Shown here in pieces: positions 1-12,037 of a stretch of 64,000 nt of DNA. The stretch comes from Euptelea pleiosperma (taxonomy: Eukaryota > Streptophyta > Magnoliopsida > Ranunculales > Eupteleaceae). The stretch lies in assembly GCA_035048495.1 (NCBI GenBank), contig CM068541.1, forward strand, positions 8,873,929-8,937,928, given 5' to 3'. How positions within the stretch are numbered: the stretch's first letter is position 1; each line of letters opens with the position of its first letter. The notes under the pieces are model-generated. The model ran no database searches. It saw nothing but the letters and a program-made list of their open reading frames with translations, and was not told the DNA's origin. The position numbers were made by a program, and so were the translations under genes.

Positions 1-1781
1 TATTTTTTTGTTTTTATGGAAAGATATAGGGGGATCAAATCTAGGTCCTTTGATTTTTCGGTGTTCAAGAATGTAGGATTGGTGTTATTATCTCTACATT
101 TGGGGATTTTCAGATTTCTGTTTGTGTTATGAATCTGTTTTGAAGACTCAAAAAAACACAAATTCAGGAACAGAAAAACCAGAGCCCCTCTGAGTGATCT
201 TCTCATGTGTGAATTTGTGGGTGTGTTTGCATTTTTTTTTTTTTTTTTTGATAAGGGTGTGCTTGCATTAAAAGATCAAAAACCCATTTTAGGATTAAGT
301 AAAGAAACCAAGTTGAAACTGGATATATGGATACTCTTTATTTAATGATCTTTCTAGGGCCTGTTTGGATCACCCTTTTTTGCCCCAAAGAAAGATATTT
401 TTGCTCAAAAAAGCTCTTAAAAAAAATTGCGCAACAAATAGCAATCCAAACATGGGGTTCGATTTTCCTAAATGTGCTTTTGTTTCTACATACTTTGTAT
501 TTTATAAATGGTTGAAGCTCAAAGGAACTGGGGAAGTCAGGAGTCTTAATATAACTTCCTATTTCCTTCTATAAAATGGAAGAGCTCTAAGGTTCCATAA
601 GTAAAATCCTAGCTGAAAGCCTGAAACCATAAATTAACCTGTCTTACTCTATACTCTCACTTGGTGAATCTGGGTTGGATGCGTTTGTTTTGGGTTTGAA
701 GCGTCTCATTTCCGTCAGTTTGGTGTGAATCTGTGTAAGTTTGTTTGTGTACTCGTGCTGCCCTCTGTTATGTATGGTTGTACTAGTTTTTCAGCAGCTT
801 AGCTTCTTGAGTTTGGATATTGGACTATTGAAGGAGTGCACGAGGATAAAGTGCCTGGAATTGTAGTTTTTGCTTGGTGAGACAAGTCCATGTTGCAGTA
901 GAGTTTGTAGAATTATGCTTTCATTATGTTATGCAAGTTTTACATGGAACTCATAGGAGAATGTCCTTGTTCATTGATTTTACATTTGGCAGGCTTGGAT
1001 TGAAATGTTCCCTTCAAAGTAGAATTAGCCTTTTCCCTGTTGTTCAAGAGTATTGGCTTCAACCCTAGGTCCTGTACCACATCCATTGAGCTCAAGATCT
1101 CTTGTTCGATCTTTGAAGACAATGGTCTGTGAGAGGCAATCATAAAACTTGTGGTCCTAGAAATGCACAAGTAGCCCCTCCTGATATCTTGATTGGATTG
1201 GTATTTTAGGCTGCAATTGAATTGGATGGTTCATCATGGAATTTACTGCATAAGGGCAACATTGAAAGGTGTAAAGCCCACCCTCAACATGCTTGGATCT
1301 GAGTGGGGTCGGTACTTTTTAGTCTGCTCCTTTATGCTGGTTCCTTGATTCTAGTGTTGTAGTATCTCAACCATAGCATAGACTGATGCACAAAGACACA
1401 ATTCAAGTGTTTAGAACCAATGAGACACAAACAACATGGTTCAAGTGTTTTCATCCATTTATTATCCTACCACCGTTTGAGAAGATTTTGTCATAATCGA
1501 ATGAATGGAAGAGGGTGGTTCTTCAAGAACAATTGAAATCCTTCATAGAAATAAAGACCTTATTGGCTTCTGCATGGAGCGTGATCGTTCTCCCCTCTCT
1601 CTCAAGCTAGAGGATTTCACGGTTCTTTCTCCTCCATCGGCTCATGATATCCTTTCTCTTTTGATCAGTTTTTTGTTGTTCAGAGCTCAAAACGCATGTA
1701 ATAGCTAATGAGTTTTCATTATGCATTTTTTCCTATATGGACTTGATGAATCTCCATTTCTTGTTTATAGATAAATGACAA
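1..1781 (+). other. 5' flank / probable leader intron of the PHL7-like gene
   Basis: No coding region is recognised here. The first coding exon of the downstream gene is preceded by a good acceptor ending at 1770 (pyrimidine-rich stretch, then TATAG). The 5' leader is therefore probably spliced and at least part of this region is a leader intron. The donor exon could not be placed. Around 355-465 a possible short MITE is bounded by GGGCCTGTTTGGAT and ATCCAAACATGGGG; its target duplication is not clear. Short open frames in this stretch have no recognisable domain. Confidence 0.4.
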
Positions 1782-4700
1782 ATGTATCGACCGAAGACTG
1801 TCCCTAGTTCAAGTTTAGTTTGCAGCAACTCATTAGTTCATGGCCAGCACTTAGATGGCAGTGCCAACGAAATGAACTCAAGCAGCGGAGGGAACAATCC
1901 CAACAATCCTAGTTTGTCGTCAAAGCACCGGTTGCGTTGGACACACGAGCTCCACGAACGTTTTGTGGATGCTGTGGCGCAACTTGGTGGGCCAGATAGT
2001 GAGTTCTCTCAACCTTAATTTGTTGTTTTGAATTTATTATTTGTTTTAAATGATGGAATATACAATGTTTATGCTTGGTGAGATGTGGGATGAAATTATG
2101 AAATCAACCAAAATAATGTTTATTTATTGAACACCCAAAAATTTTAGTGCATGCAATTGTTAGCTAGAGCCGGTGTTTAAGAGATTCTGTGTGTCAGGGG
2201 ATCCACTATTCCTTGTCTAGCCGCTTTTCTGTAGTTTCCTTCTTTTTCAATAGAACTCTTGTTACACCCAAAATAAATAAAACAAAATGAAATCGTGCTT
2301 GTTTCATGAGAGTTACATTCTGGTATTGTCAGGTTGATCTTGTAGAGGAGAAAAGGGAAGAGAAGTCGTAGGTGCTTTAGTAGTGCTGTACGACTCCTAG
2401 AATCATCAGGGCATTTTCTATCTAGGTTAGGCCTATGTAGTCAGTGTTTTTTGCTTAAGAATTCAATTGGTTACTCGAAAACTCTCCTTGTGAAGTTGAT
2501 CTAATCAAGACTTGGGTGTTTAAGTCAAGGGAGTAGCTTGGTTTATTTAGAACCTAAGAGAACTTGATTGAATCCAAGTAGTTGGGGTCGGCAACTTGAA
2601 TCCTATTTCGTCATTCAACTCTAGGGAGCTTGAGAAACTAGACCAGGCACTCCAAAAACTCAACCCAGTGCATGAAAAATCAAAATATTAAACTGAGCAA
2701 TCCAACAAGCTTCTGTTCTTGAAATTCATATGTAACCATGGTCATTTTGTCATGGGTTTCTTTTCCTCTCTTGTAGGAGCAACTCCTAAAGGCGTCCTTA
2801 GAGTTATGGGTGTACAAGGTTTGACCATCTACCATGTCAAAAGCCACTTACAGGCAAGTATCTGCAATAACGAAAACCTTTTTGGGGACCCCCTTTTCTT
2901 CATATTCTTTGTTCTTTTTAGTAGTTTTATTAATTCCTTTCCTGATGGGGCATCCAGAAATATCGGCTTGCGAAGTACCTCCCGGAAACTACATCAGATG
3001 GTGAGTGTATCTGACTTGCATCATAGAGCCTTTCAAGATTAAATCAATTATCTATATTTTTTCTGTAATTGATTAGATAAGGGAATTAGTGCAGCTATTT
3101 TATTGTAGTCCTTTAAATTTGATACCCTTCAGAAGAATCTGTATAGTGATACCTCTTCTTAACTGTAGGGAAAAAGGCTGATAAAAGAGAATCAGGGGAC
3201 TTGTTTTCCAGCTTGGATGGTTCATCGTAAGTAGAACTTCCATTTCTTGCTTGTTGTAATTAAGAATTTCAGATTCAAGCAGGCAAATAAACCACGACAG
3301 TGCTTTCATTTTTGCAGAAGCTTAAGACTAGGAAATCTTAGGCAAACCATTACTGTACACATGGCCCACATGTGCACAGCTATTGTCTATTGGTCTGAGG
3401 AGGATAGACCATCAGATAATTCCCACCTAGGAGATCTCCTGAGCCCACAATTAATTGACCAGATGGGTTAATCCTAACCAACCAGCTGTTACATTCTTTC
3501 GGACAATCTAAAGAAATATGGTGAACTACTGCGAAAAAAGTTATCAGATCATTACAATTGTATTATGAAACACTAATCAATGTTTGTGCAAAACACTCTA
3601 ACCATCTAAGGGCTATTGATCTGAGGCAGTATGGGATGTTTCTGCATGCAGTGGGATGCAAATAACAGAAGCACTCAAGCTGCAAATGGAGGTGCAAAAG
3701 CGGCTGCATGAACAATTGGAGGCAAGTCTTTCTCTTTCCAATTTGCATCAGTACTTCTGTGAAAATAAATAAATTGTTTGGATTTGCCGTCTCTAACTTA
3801 GATCTTAGGCCCTGTATGGTGACCACAGAAAAGTTTTCTAGAAAAGGATTTATATATCAAAAAGTGTGGATCTAGAAAACTTTGATGGATATTTATGGGC
3901 AAGTATTATTTCTTGAAAACTTTTCCTATGGCAACCATACAGGGCCTTAAAAGGTATTAACTCAAATTCATGAATGTCAAGTTGAAAAGAATATGTCCTT
4001 TTTAAAAAGGAGAGAATAAACTACAGATATAAGATAGGCTAAAAAGTTCAACATATAAATGAATTTGTGAAAATTAGAGCAAAAACAACTTTGTAACTTG
4101 GATTGGAGGTCTCAGATGCAGTGACCTTGGAGATCCTCTGATGCCCTTACTATTTTATCACATGATGTTATATTGTATAAATATTTATATAAGAACATAA
4201 GAACAAATATGACCCCCCTCCCTTTTTACGTTGAAATTGTGACTTTGAGACTATATAAATATTTATGTAAGAACATAAGATATGTGGAAGTATATTTCAA
4301 ACTTTCTAAATAATATACAATCTAATAATAAAAAATCAACAAAAAGGAGAGCTTTTAATAGATGTATTGTCTTGTGTCTGGCATGGTAATTTTTGAGAAA
4401 ATGGGCAATGCCATGTTGAGTGGGAGAATGTTAGGTATTTTTCCTTAGCTTGAAACCAGAATGATCTTGCCCCATACTAAACCATAAAGTCAAGTTCCTT
4501 CTCCTCTCAGGTGTTGTTTCTTTTCAATGTGTGTATTCCTCTATTGGATGATCTTTGCTATGGTCCCAATGAGTAGGGTCACTGTTGGGACCAATGCATA
4601 TAAAAAAAAATTAGATAAATATAACTAGAAAGAAAATATCAAAAGAAACTATAGAGCTGTCTGACCACTACAAAGTTTATGCCTATGCAGGTACGTGTCA

Positions 4701-5440
4701 ACACTTGACACAAGTATCCGAGTATATGGCCGTCAGTATTTTTCGAAAGGGTCTGTTCGTTTTAGAACAAATTAGAGAAGGGGCAAGGATGCATACTAGT
4801 GGCTTTTTCATTAATTAAATGGTTTTTAAGTGTAGGCATGTAGAGGTTCATATGAGCGGAACACTAACTTCGAATTTTTGTGATTGTACAATAGGTCCAG
4901 AGGCAGCTACAGTTACGGATAGAAGCCCAAGGAAAGTACCTGAAGAAGATCATCGAAGAGCAGCAACGGCTCAGTGGCGTTCTTGCCGTAGGACCTGGTT
5001 CAGGGATCCTTGCCCCCACCTCAGGTGACAACTGCCCGGAATCTTCCGACAAGACTGACCCATCAACCCCTGCTCCAACCTCCGAGTCCCCCCTCCAAGA
5101 CAAGGCTGCTAAGGAATGTGTCCCAGCCAAGAGTCTCTCCCATAACGAGTCTTGCTCGTCCCGCCATGAACCTCTGACTCCAGATTCTGGCTGCATTGTT
5201 GGTTACCCAGATGAGACCCCAAAAGAGGAAAATTCGGTCAAGAAGCAGCGGGTGAGCATGGATCCCAAACATGCAGAAGTGGAGATGATGCTCACACACC
5301 AGATACTAGAGTCTAGTTTGGGCTCAGGTTTCCAGCAGCAATGCTCAGTTTTCCCCATTGGGGAGCATTTTGATCCCTCTGCAGGGACTCCCCTCAGTGA
5401 CAAAGATATGCCTGAAAATGCTTCGGGCAACGATCTATGA
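1782..5440 (+). CDS. PHL7: PHL7-like MYB-CC (PHR1-like) transcription factor
   Basis: Coding exons: 1782-1998, 2777-2853, 2958-3000, 3169-3226, 3652-3721, 4895-5440; 336 aa. This is a GARP/MYB-CC nuclear transcription factor of the PHR1-like family, which as a family binds P1BS-type sites and is linked to phosphate-starvation responses. The single MYB repeat spans about residues 49-106 (HRLRWTHELHERF, then TPKGVLRVMGVQGLTIYHVK, then SHLQKYR). The coiled-coil MYB-CC box spans about 134-180 and includes LHEQLE at 150-155. The tail is rich in Ser, Pro and Glu, with a short basic patch (KKQR) near residue 273. The sequence resembles Arabidopsis PHL7 (At2g01060) most closely; the N-terminal 48 residues are Asn/Ser-rich and divergent. 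The start is the first ATG in frame after the acceptor at 1770; an earlier ATG at 1775 meets a stop after 10 codons. Introns 2 and 5 start with GCAAGT instead of GT. Function is inferred from homology. Confidence 0.93.
2854..2957 (+). other. GC-AG intron (PHL7-like intron 2)
   Basis: Exon 2 ends in the SHLQ codons, with CAG at 2851-2853, and is followed by GCAAGT. The next exon opens with the KYRLAKY codons at 2958 after a CCAG acceptor. Only the GC donor joins SHLQ to KYR in frame; the nearest GT, at 2857, would add four bases and break the frame. Confidence 0.85.
3722..4894 (+). other. GC-AG intron (PHL7-like intron 5)
   Basis: The LHEQLE codons end at 3721 (GAG) and are followed directly by GCAAGT. 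The next exon starts at 4895 with VQRQLQ after ATAG. Family conservation requires E-V-Q across the junction, which only the GC donor gives. The intron also hosts the MITE at 3808-3946. Confidence 0.85.
3808..3946. mobile_element. 139 bp PIF/Harbinger-like MITE with TTA target duplication
   Basis: Inverted termini GGCCCTGTATGGT and ACCATACAGGGCC are flanked on both sides by TTA (3805-3807 and 3947-3949). The 3-bp TTA/TAA duplication is the hallmark of PIF/Harbinger (Tourist-like) elements. It has no coding capacity. A relative with similar ends lies at 45281-45417. Confidence 0.8.
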
Positions 5441-5797
5441 TCTGGCGTATGTTGTTTGCACTTCCTAGATTTTCTTTTCATTTATGTCGTTTATGGAAAA
5501 GTGTTATTTATTAGGTCAAAGTACTGAGCATCGGTTTTGGATGTCATGACATACTTAGGTTCAGAAAGACCTTATTTAACTGTCACATATTCCTTCTCTC
5601 ATTTGCCCTTCTACATGGTCATATGTTCATACATTCGATTAAGCATGATTCTGTGCTCAAGGCAAGATTATTCGGATCAATAGAATGGTGAATCATCAAT
5701 GTGCACCATTTGTCATGTTGGCCACCTCTGGAGTCTTGGGTAGACTACAACCCAATGTTCATACTAATTGTGTGTTCTTGACCATGAGAAAAGAACC

Positions 5798-6300
5798 ATA
5801 TTTTTTTTTCAATCCGTAAAAGGAATTTATTGATAAGGCGCTGAGAGGGCCCCAAAGGAAAACCAAACAGAAGGAGGGGACAAAATCATTAAATCTAAAA
5901 CCTCGTAACTCAGGAATGACTGAACCCCAATGGTAGTGTTGATGTTCATGAAAATCTCCTCTGTATGGACTTCCTTATCTTCGAATGTCCGACGATTTCT
6001 CTCCTTCCAAATCTCCCAGCAAATGGCAAACCAGCAAATGGCAAACGGGATGAGCTTCCAAAGCATACAACCACTAGCTGAAAAGGCATTAGCATACCAT
6101 CCTAAAAAGGGATGAGCTTCCAACGCATACAACCACTAGCTGAAAAGGCATTAGCATACCATCCTAAAAAAGTATCGTAAACAGATTCATGAAATCCCAA
6201 AGAGGCATAAGAACCGCTCCCATATCTCCTTCGACAAACAGCAGTGAATGAGCAAATGATTGGTGGTCTCCTCGTCGCCATGGCAAAGAATATATCTACT
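5798..6300 (-). mobile_element. 5'-truncated LINE (non-LTR retrotransposon) tail
   Basis: Read on the minus strand, the frame encodes the stretch that follows the zinc-binding RVT domain of plant L1-type LINEs (FAICW..IWKERNRRTFEDK). It then runs to an A-rich 3' end seen as a T run at about 5799-5808 on the plus strand. It is degenerate and truncated at its 5' end. It carries the internal 62-bp tandem duplication listed separately. Confidence 0.7.
6047..6170. repeat. 62-bp tandem duplication
   Basis: A unit beginning GGGATGAGCTTCCAA starts at 6047 and again at 6109 with only about one change. A smaller repeat of CAGCAAATGGCAAAC lies just before it. It falls inside the LINE tail and probably arose by replication slippage. 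Confidence 0.85.
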
Positions 6301-7331
6301 AGGTTAGTGATTGGGTGGCTGAAAGTAGTTAATGATCAGGGAAGATGCAAGGTTAGAATCATAGGATTCCCATGATTTTTTAGGTATGGTGCCTCACATG
6401 AGGTTATAGTGCCTAGCACCACCAGCCTCTTCGGTGCCAACTGTAACACATTTCGTATGTGAATGCTTGCCATCTGAAATATCAATAGCGTTGGCCTGAA
6501 AGCAAATAAATTATTCTAGATGGCAATCAAGATTCCTGCCTTGTAATTCTTCACGTTTCAACTAACAGAACGATGAAGGCACTGCTGTACTTCAACAGTT
6601 CGACCAGATACAGCCTCAGTTACCATAAGTTGAAGTTGCTTGTAGCTTTACATAGACTATATCTTAAAGGGACATCCCTTTCAACAAGAACAGTCTTATA
6701 ACATGGATAGACCACCACAAAATAATATTATTGACTGAATGTCTCTGCATGAGCTGTGAAAGTTGAGGGCGATGGCCCACATAAAGGGTCCGCTGATTGG
6801 GAAATAAGGATCACTTGATCAGTGCTATTTTTGGCTTATGGTTCCTTCCAAGTCAAGTGGCAGGCCCATGTTGCTAATAAGCAAGGACTGTGCAGTAGAG
6901 AAAGGTATATGCCTTCATTACACTATTTAGTTTGTAGTGCCATCATCCCCCTTTTCATTTTTTTCACTTTTCAAGAGAAACCGCGATTTGAGCTTTTTAG
7001 GCCTTCTTTGCAGTACTGCATAATGGTAACATACGCCTACCTACACTGCACAAGCTTTTTAGCAACTATTTTTTTTTTCTTCTCCTATTAGAATTGCATG
7101 GAGTTCTATAATTCGGTTCAGAGTCTTCAGACCATTTACACCATTAATTCGCAAACCCAAGAGAAAGGATTGATGGGATTGATTCAAAATGTTCATCCCA
7201 ACATGGCCGTTATTGGAAAAGCAAAGCAAACCTTACATGGGAACTTGACTGCTGTAAGAAGCCTAGCAAGTGGTACCTTCAATTGATGGATGAGGGGTCC
7301 CAGAGATGGCATGAAGATGATCCTATGTAAT

Positions 7332-10300
7332 TCAAACTTTTTCTTCACCATCTTCTTCGTCTTCGATCCCAACCCAACGGGTGAAAGCAAAAAGAAACTC
7401 CTTGAAGGTCACCATTCCATTTTTATCCCAGTCCATCTCTTCTGCAACAATAAAGGAGCAAGTGTTTGAGATGAGGGCTATAGAAAATGTTAAAATTAGC
7501 TCGATAAAAAATAATGCACCTGAATCAGATGGATAGGGTCATCTTTCAGGTCAATTTAGCCTAGGAGATCTTCGTTGAGACCATCAAATGGTAGGTGTAA
7601 ATTCCTATGGATGTGTGTCATTTACGTTACAGGTCGGACTAACAGACTTCTACAGTCCAGTCCTGACTCAAGTATTCCTCAAGCTAGAACATCACCATCA
7701 TCAACATCTACGCCTTATCCCAACTATTCTTCGAACTAGATAAACATTATAATATACTCAACAAAAAAGGTGAAAGATGAGTTCAGATTTTATTCAAGAG
7801 CCCATTAGAACATGTCTACATACTTATCCGAATGTATCAAATGTGACTGATTCAAACTGAAATAGCAAATCTCCAGAAAATCAGACTTGACTTTGAAATA
7901 TGTCTCTGAGATTTTTCTAATTCAACTGGGGCCAATTTCGTTCTAAGCTCACTACGTGAATAACCACCTAAGTTTACCATCAGCTCAACCGATTTTCCTA
8001 AAAAGTGGATTGTGGACTCAATACTGGGAGATTTGCTAACAGGGCTCAACTCAGCGGACTTCCGAATCAACTAACAACTACCTGGCTGATTGAATCTACA
8101 ATAGCCATACATTACCATTAAAATGCCAGTGATAAGGGAGCTAGGTGATGTCTTAAGAGTCATATCCCAAATGTCCAACTGGTCATTAGTAAACATATCA
8201 TGCCATAGCTGTAGAAATGGCATAACTACTAGGGTAAGGAAACCAGCATTTCGATGGATCCTACCTAAGAGATTTCATTTCTCCAAAAATCAACCAGACT
8301 GCATCACAGTATATGTGCATATGTTAACCCGTCATCTGGATGATCATGATTACCAGCATGTGTGTGTGGAGAGAGAGAAAGAGAGAGAGGCTGAATCTTT
8401 TCATGGCTATGACCATATCATTCCATTGATTTTTCCATATGTTAACCCTCATTGGATGATCTAGATGACCAGCATGTGTGCCACGTGTACGGTACAGCTC
8501 TTAATTAGAAGATGAACCCCCACCTTGTGCGCGCTCACACACACACACACACAAACATATATATACAGAGAGAGAGAAAGAGAGAGAGAGAGCTGACCGA
8601 ATCTTTTCATGGCTATTCGTCCGGAAGAGCGTTCTCCTGAAGTAGTTTCGTTTATGGCCTGAACCATCTCGTTCTTGCTGACATACCCATCCTTATTCTT
8701 GTCCAAGAAAACGAAGGCATCAACCAATGTTTCAAATGTTACCTCCAGATTTGGTAGCCCCATCCGTAATTTCTAGCAATTTGGTCATGGAAACTAAAAG
8801 GCTTGAAAGCTTTACTTGGTTAGAGTTCAGAGGAATACATATACCAGGATTGCAAGATGACATCCACCCTATCTGTTCCTTACACTAGGCTCGCATGCAG
8901 GGAGGTCAAGACCACCATTCAGTGGTTTCACACCTATAATTCTTCTGTGCCAATGACCCAAAACATCCAATCCATAGAATTTTTTGTATGGTCCGAAGAA
9001 ATATGGCAGATGGTTAGGATCATAAAATCAGAACATTTTTACCTAGGAGTTCTCCTAGATGGAACCCATATAATGGCTAGTCTCTTGACACCACTGCACG
9101 TATGCCACGTGTACATCACAGCAAGGGAAGGATGGATTCTTCCCAGCATCCCACCCTGACACAAAGCATAGAGCTTATTATATATAGTCACAGCAGCAGC
9201 AATAAAAGAACTGAGATGAGAAAAAGGTCACCCCAGGATGAGCGGTTCTGTATCTTAGAAACGATGAACATATCCTCATGTTTGCAAAATAAATGGTAAA
9301 TCCACAAAAACTAGCATGATTTAAATACTGAAGTTCTGATTAAAAGATAGAGAGAATTTACTACAACAGGAGTAAAGAAGACTTCAACATAATTGAATAA
9401 ACTGTCGTGTAAACATTTATCATACAAGTACAAAAAAAGAACTACCTATTTGAATATAACCCCTATATGAACCTGAAAAAGTAAATAAATACTAAACGGC
9501 GAAATAAAAACTAGCTGAAAGGAACGTGTATATATATATATAGCGTTATCTTATTTGGATACAGCATGAAGAGCAGTTGGATCCTCCTTGAGAAGATAGA
9601 CGAGGCAGAGAAGAACGATGAACTCATTGAACTTCATACCCAAGTTCTCATTGATATCGCATGCCTCAAAGAGATCATTGATCTCCTCCTCCGTAAAAGT
9701 GATCTCTAGTTTGTGGAAGCAATGCCTCAGCTCTTCTGGATCTATTGCACCATTTGAGTCCTCGTCTATAACAAAAAAGAAAGATCAGTTACTTAGCTGA
9801 TACAAAAAAAATATCCATAGCAATAACAAGCATCCTTTTTTTTTCCTTTTGGTAGGTAAGCTAGGACTGAACTTGTTCATGAATTCTTTGCGGTCTTAAA
9901 ATTGTCTCTAAGTTCAAGTCGGCTGAACATGAGACATTAGTCCATATTCAGGCAAAGGGATGTTCTCTTTTCTTTTCTTTTTTTTTCCATAATCCAGGAG
10001 AGAGGGTATTAAAATCTTAAAATTTGCAGAGGAAGGAGAAGATGGTGATGCTGGGGTACTGTCTGTTTGTGTTAGAAATGAATTATGACTTGCAAAATAA
10101 AAGCAAAGCACTATTTCTCTTTTCTTGCTTTTTTTGCCAGAGAAATAATCTTCCAAGTACTTGAAATATACCAACTGAATAAACATCTAACAGAAAAAGA
10201 GAACTTACCGAATTGCTCGAAAATGGTCTTGCATTTTCTGAAGCCCTCGTCAATTTTTGGGAATTTCAAGATTATGCTGTCAAAAGATTTCATGGTACTT

Positions 10301-10407
10301 CCTTCTGATGCCTTCCGTTGCATTGCTTCGACCATCTTTGCCTCCAGCTTTGTTTCAGGTATCCAACCCTTTCGAGGTGAGTTTCCCTTTCCCAATACAC
10401 CTCCCAT
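7332..10407 (-). CDS. CML21: CML21-like calcium-binding protein with four EF-hands
   Basis: Coding exons on the minus strand: 10407-10209, 9765-9563, 8772-8598, 7441-7332; 228 aa, close to the 231 aa of Arabidopsis CML21. EF-hand loops: residues 67-78 (DEDSNGAIDPEE, canonical), 103-114 (DINENLGMKFNE, weaker), 158-169 (DKNKDGYVSKNE, canonical), 196-207 (DWDKNGMVTFKE, canonical). The N-terminal block with TMKSFDSIILKFPKIDE is diagnostic of the CML21/22 branch. The tail is acidic (EDEEDGEE). The protein starts MGGVLG; Gly2 is present, but position 6 is Gly rather than Ser/Thr, so myristoylation is uncertain. All donors are GT. The third intron begins directly with a long CT/GA microsatellite. 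The role, calcium-dependent signalling, comes from family knowledge; targets are unknown. Confidence 0.93.
8317..8620. repeat. Partial tandem duplication of the CML21 exon 3 end plus CA/GA microsatellites
   Basis: Two diverged units start with CATATGTTAACCC at about 8317 and 8438. Each carries an AGCATGTGTG segment, a GA tract and a CTTTTCATGGCTAT segment. In the distal unit the last part (8593-8616) is the real end of CML21 exon 3 and its donor. In the proximal unit (8391-8410) the same bases lie in the intron and the GT donor has been lost. A (CA)n tract (about 8536-8553) and (GA)n tract (about 8567-8592) separate the parts. Confidence 0.75.
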
Positions 10408-11402
10408 TGTAGCTCAGGTAAGACAAAATGGCATGCAAGATACTGGCCAAGTATTTGCCTGACCAGAAATGGAAATGAAGGGGTAAGCACTACCAAATAA
10501 GAAATTTTGCCAAAAGCTGCATAGAGAGGCCTGATAAATAGAAAAAATTGTTGTGAATCGAAAATATGAGAAAACAAATCATTAGTCGAGGAATCAGAGA
10601 TGTATAAAATTTCTTAAAATCTATAAAGATGAAATGAATAAATAAGTGTTTCCTCTAGGTGCAAGTTATCCTTATATTTAATACCTACACCCACCTTATG
10701 GTGGAATGTATCACAGATATAGAATTAAATTTGCAGAAGCAGGTAGAGACAGAGAGAAAAACCAAGAGCTCAATGTTAACTTTCAACAGAGATCGCCTTG
10801 CAGTTTGGATACAACCTAAACCGCAAGTAACATATCTCATTAGACAACAATAGAAAGAACACATAAGTAGAGAATTTTCAAGAAACTATTGAGCATAAGA
10901 AACCACTGAGTAACTACCACTCCAAAATGATTGATTTGTGACTCCGGGCCACTCCAACCTATAGCCACACAGCATTGGACCCAACTTAGAAACAAAGAAA
11001 GACTGCCAAATGTGAAGATAACAGGGGATAAAGCCCGCCCCAACTCTGGACTCCATAACCAAAACTATTTGCTGAAGTAAACTGAAAGTATTACAGTCCA
11101 TGCCTCTTGATCGTGGATTTTACATTGAAATCATGACTTTGAGACTCTACAAATAAGGACCTTCAAGATTCTATGAAAATACTAAAACTTGGATGATTAT
11201 AAGAAAGAACCGAAATGCGTTAGATGTATTTCATCACTTATAATAAGCCCTCAATGGTATGTATGTCCTTTGCCCCTTATTATTTAGATATCTCTTGTAT
11301 TCTGTGACTCATTTTATTTTCTTTTTTAATGGAAATAAACAAATTAACATTGAATTGACATAGTTGAGCTTGAGGAACTTGTGGTTGCTTAGTCCAGACG
11401 TG

Positions 11403-12037
11403 ATTTTTTTATAAGTATAATTATATTGAAGAGAAACAAAGTTAAAAGGATGCAGAAGGAGGTTGAGGGGACCTCCCAAAGATGCAAAAAGAAAGGGAGA
11501 GACAATATGATTACTCTCTCCTAGACAACCAAGACTCCCATCTAAAGACAAAATCTTCAAAATACAGACCCATACACTCCTTAAAGAGCTTTGACCATTA
11601 AAACATCAAGGATTTCACATCTAACATGATATGCTGGCTGTTTTCCTCCTTACCATCAAATATCCTCCAGTGTATCTCTCTCCAAGGGGCCCAGACCACT
11701 GCAAAACTAGCATACTCCACAAATGTCTGCCGCATAAAGAGAAAGCAAACACCAACCACCCACTAAATGTTTCTCTCACCAAGTTCGGCAACATCCACTC
11801 CATCCTAAATAGAGAGAAGAAGTGACACCAGACCTCTCTAGCTACACTGCAATGAAGGAGGAGATGGTTAACTGATTCCCCGCTGGCCTTACACATATAA
11901 CAATAGTTCACCAAGATTCCCTTTCTCTTGATAAGGTTATCCATAGTCAGTATCTTCTCTAGAGCAGAACACCATACGAAGAAAGCTACTCCTTCAGCTA
12001 CCCAAACGTGCCACTGGTATAAAGGAACTGATACCAA
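11403..12037 (-). mobile_element. LINE fragment with reverse-transcriptase zinc-binding (zf-RVT) domain
   Basis: On the minus strand an open stretch encodes the zf-RVT region seen at the C-terminus of plant LINE ORF2: VAFFVWCSALEKILTMDNL, then the zinc ligands in CYMCKASGE and HLLLHC, then EVW. The 3' end is A-rich (CTTATAAAAAA read on the minus strand, near 11403). The frame decays before the tail and the 5' part of the element is missing, so it is a dead, truncated copy. Confidence 0.85.

Larger units (their letters stand above)
5441..7331. other. Convergent spacer between PHL7-like and CML21-like genes
   Basis: The two flanking genes point at each other, so this stretch holds both 3' UTRs. 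It also holds a degenerate LINE tail on the minus strand (about 5798-6300). Nothing else is recognised in 6300-7331; short open frames there show no family motif. Confidence 0.6.

Noticed and set aside
2854..2860. Using the nearby GT at 2857 in place of the GC donor
   Set aside because: It would add GCAA, shift the frame and break the invariant SHLQKYR block.
8461..8763. Reading CML21 exon 3 as a separate 100-codon gene starting at the internal Met (MGLPNLEVTF)
   Set aside because: The acceptor at 8773 and the intron phases join it to the exons on both sides, giving one full-length CML21-type protein.
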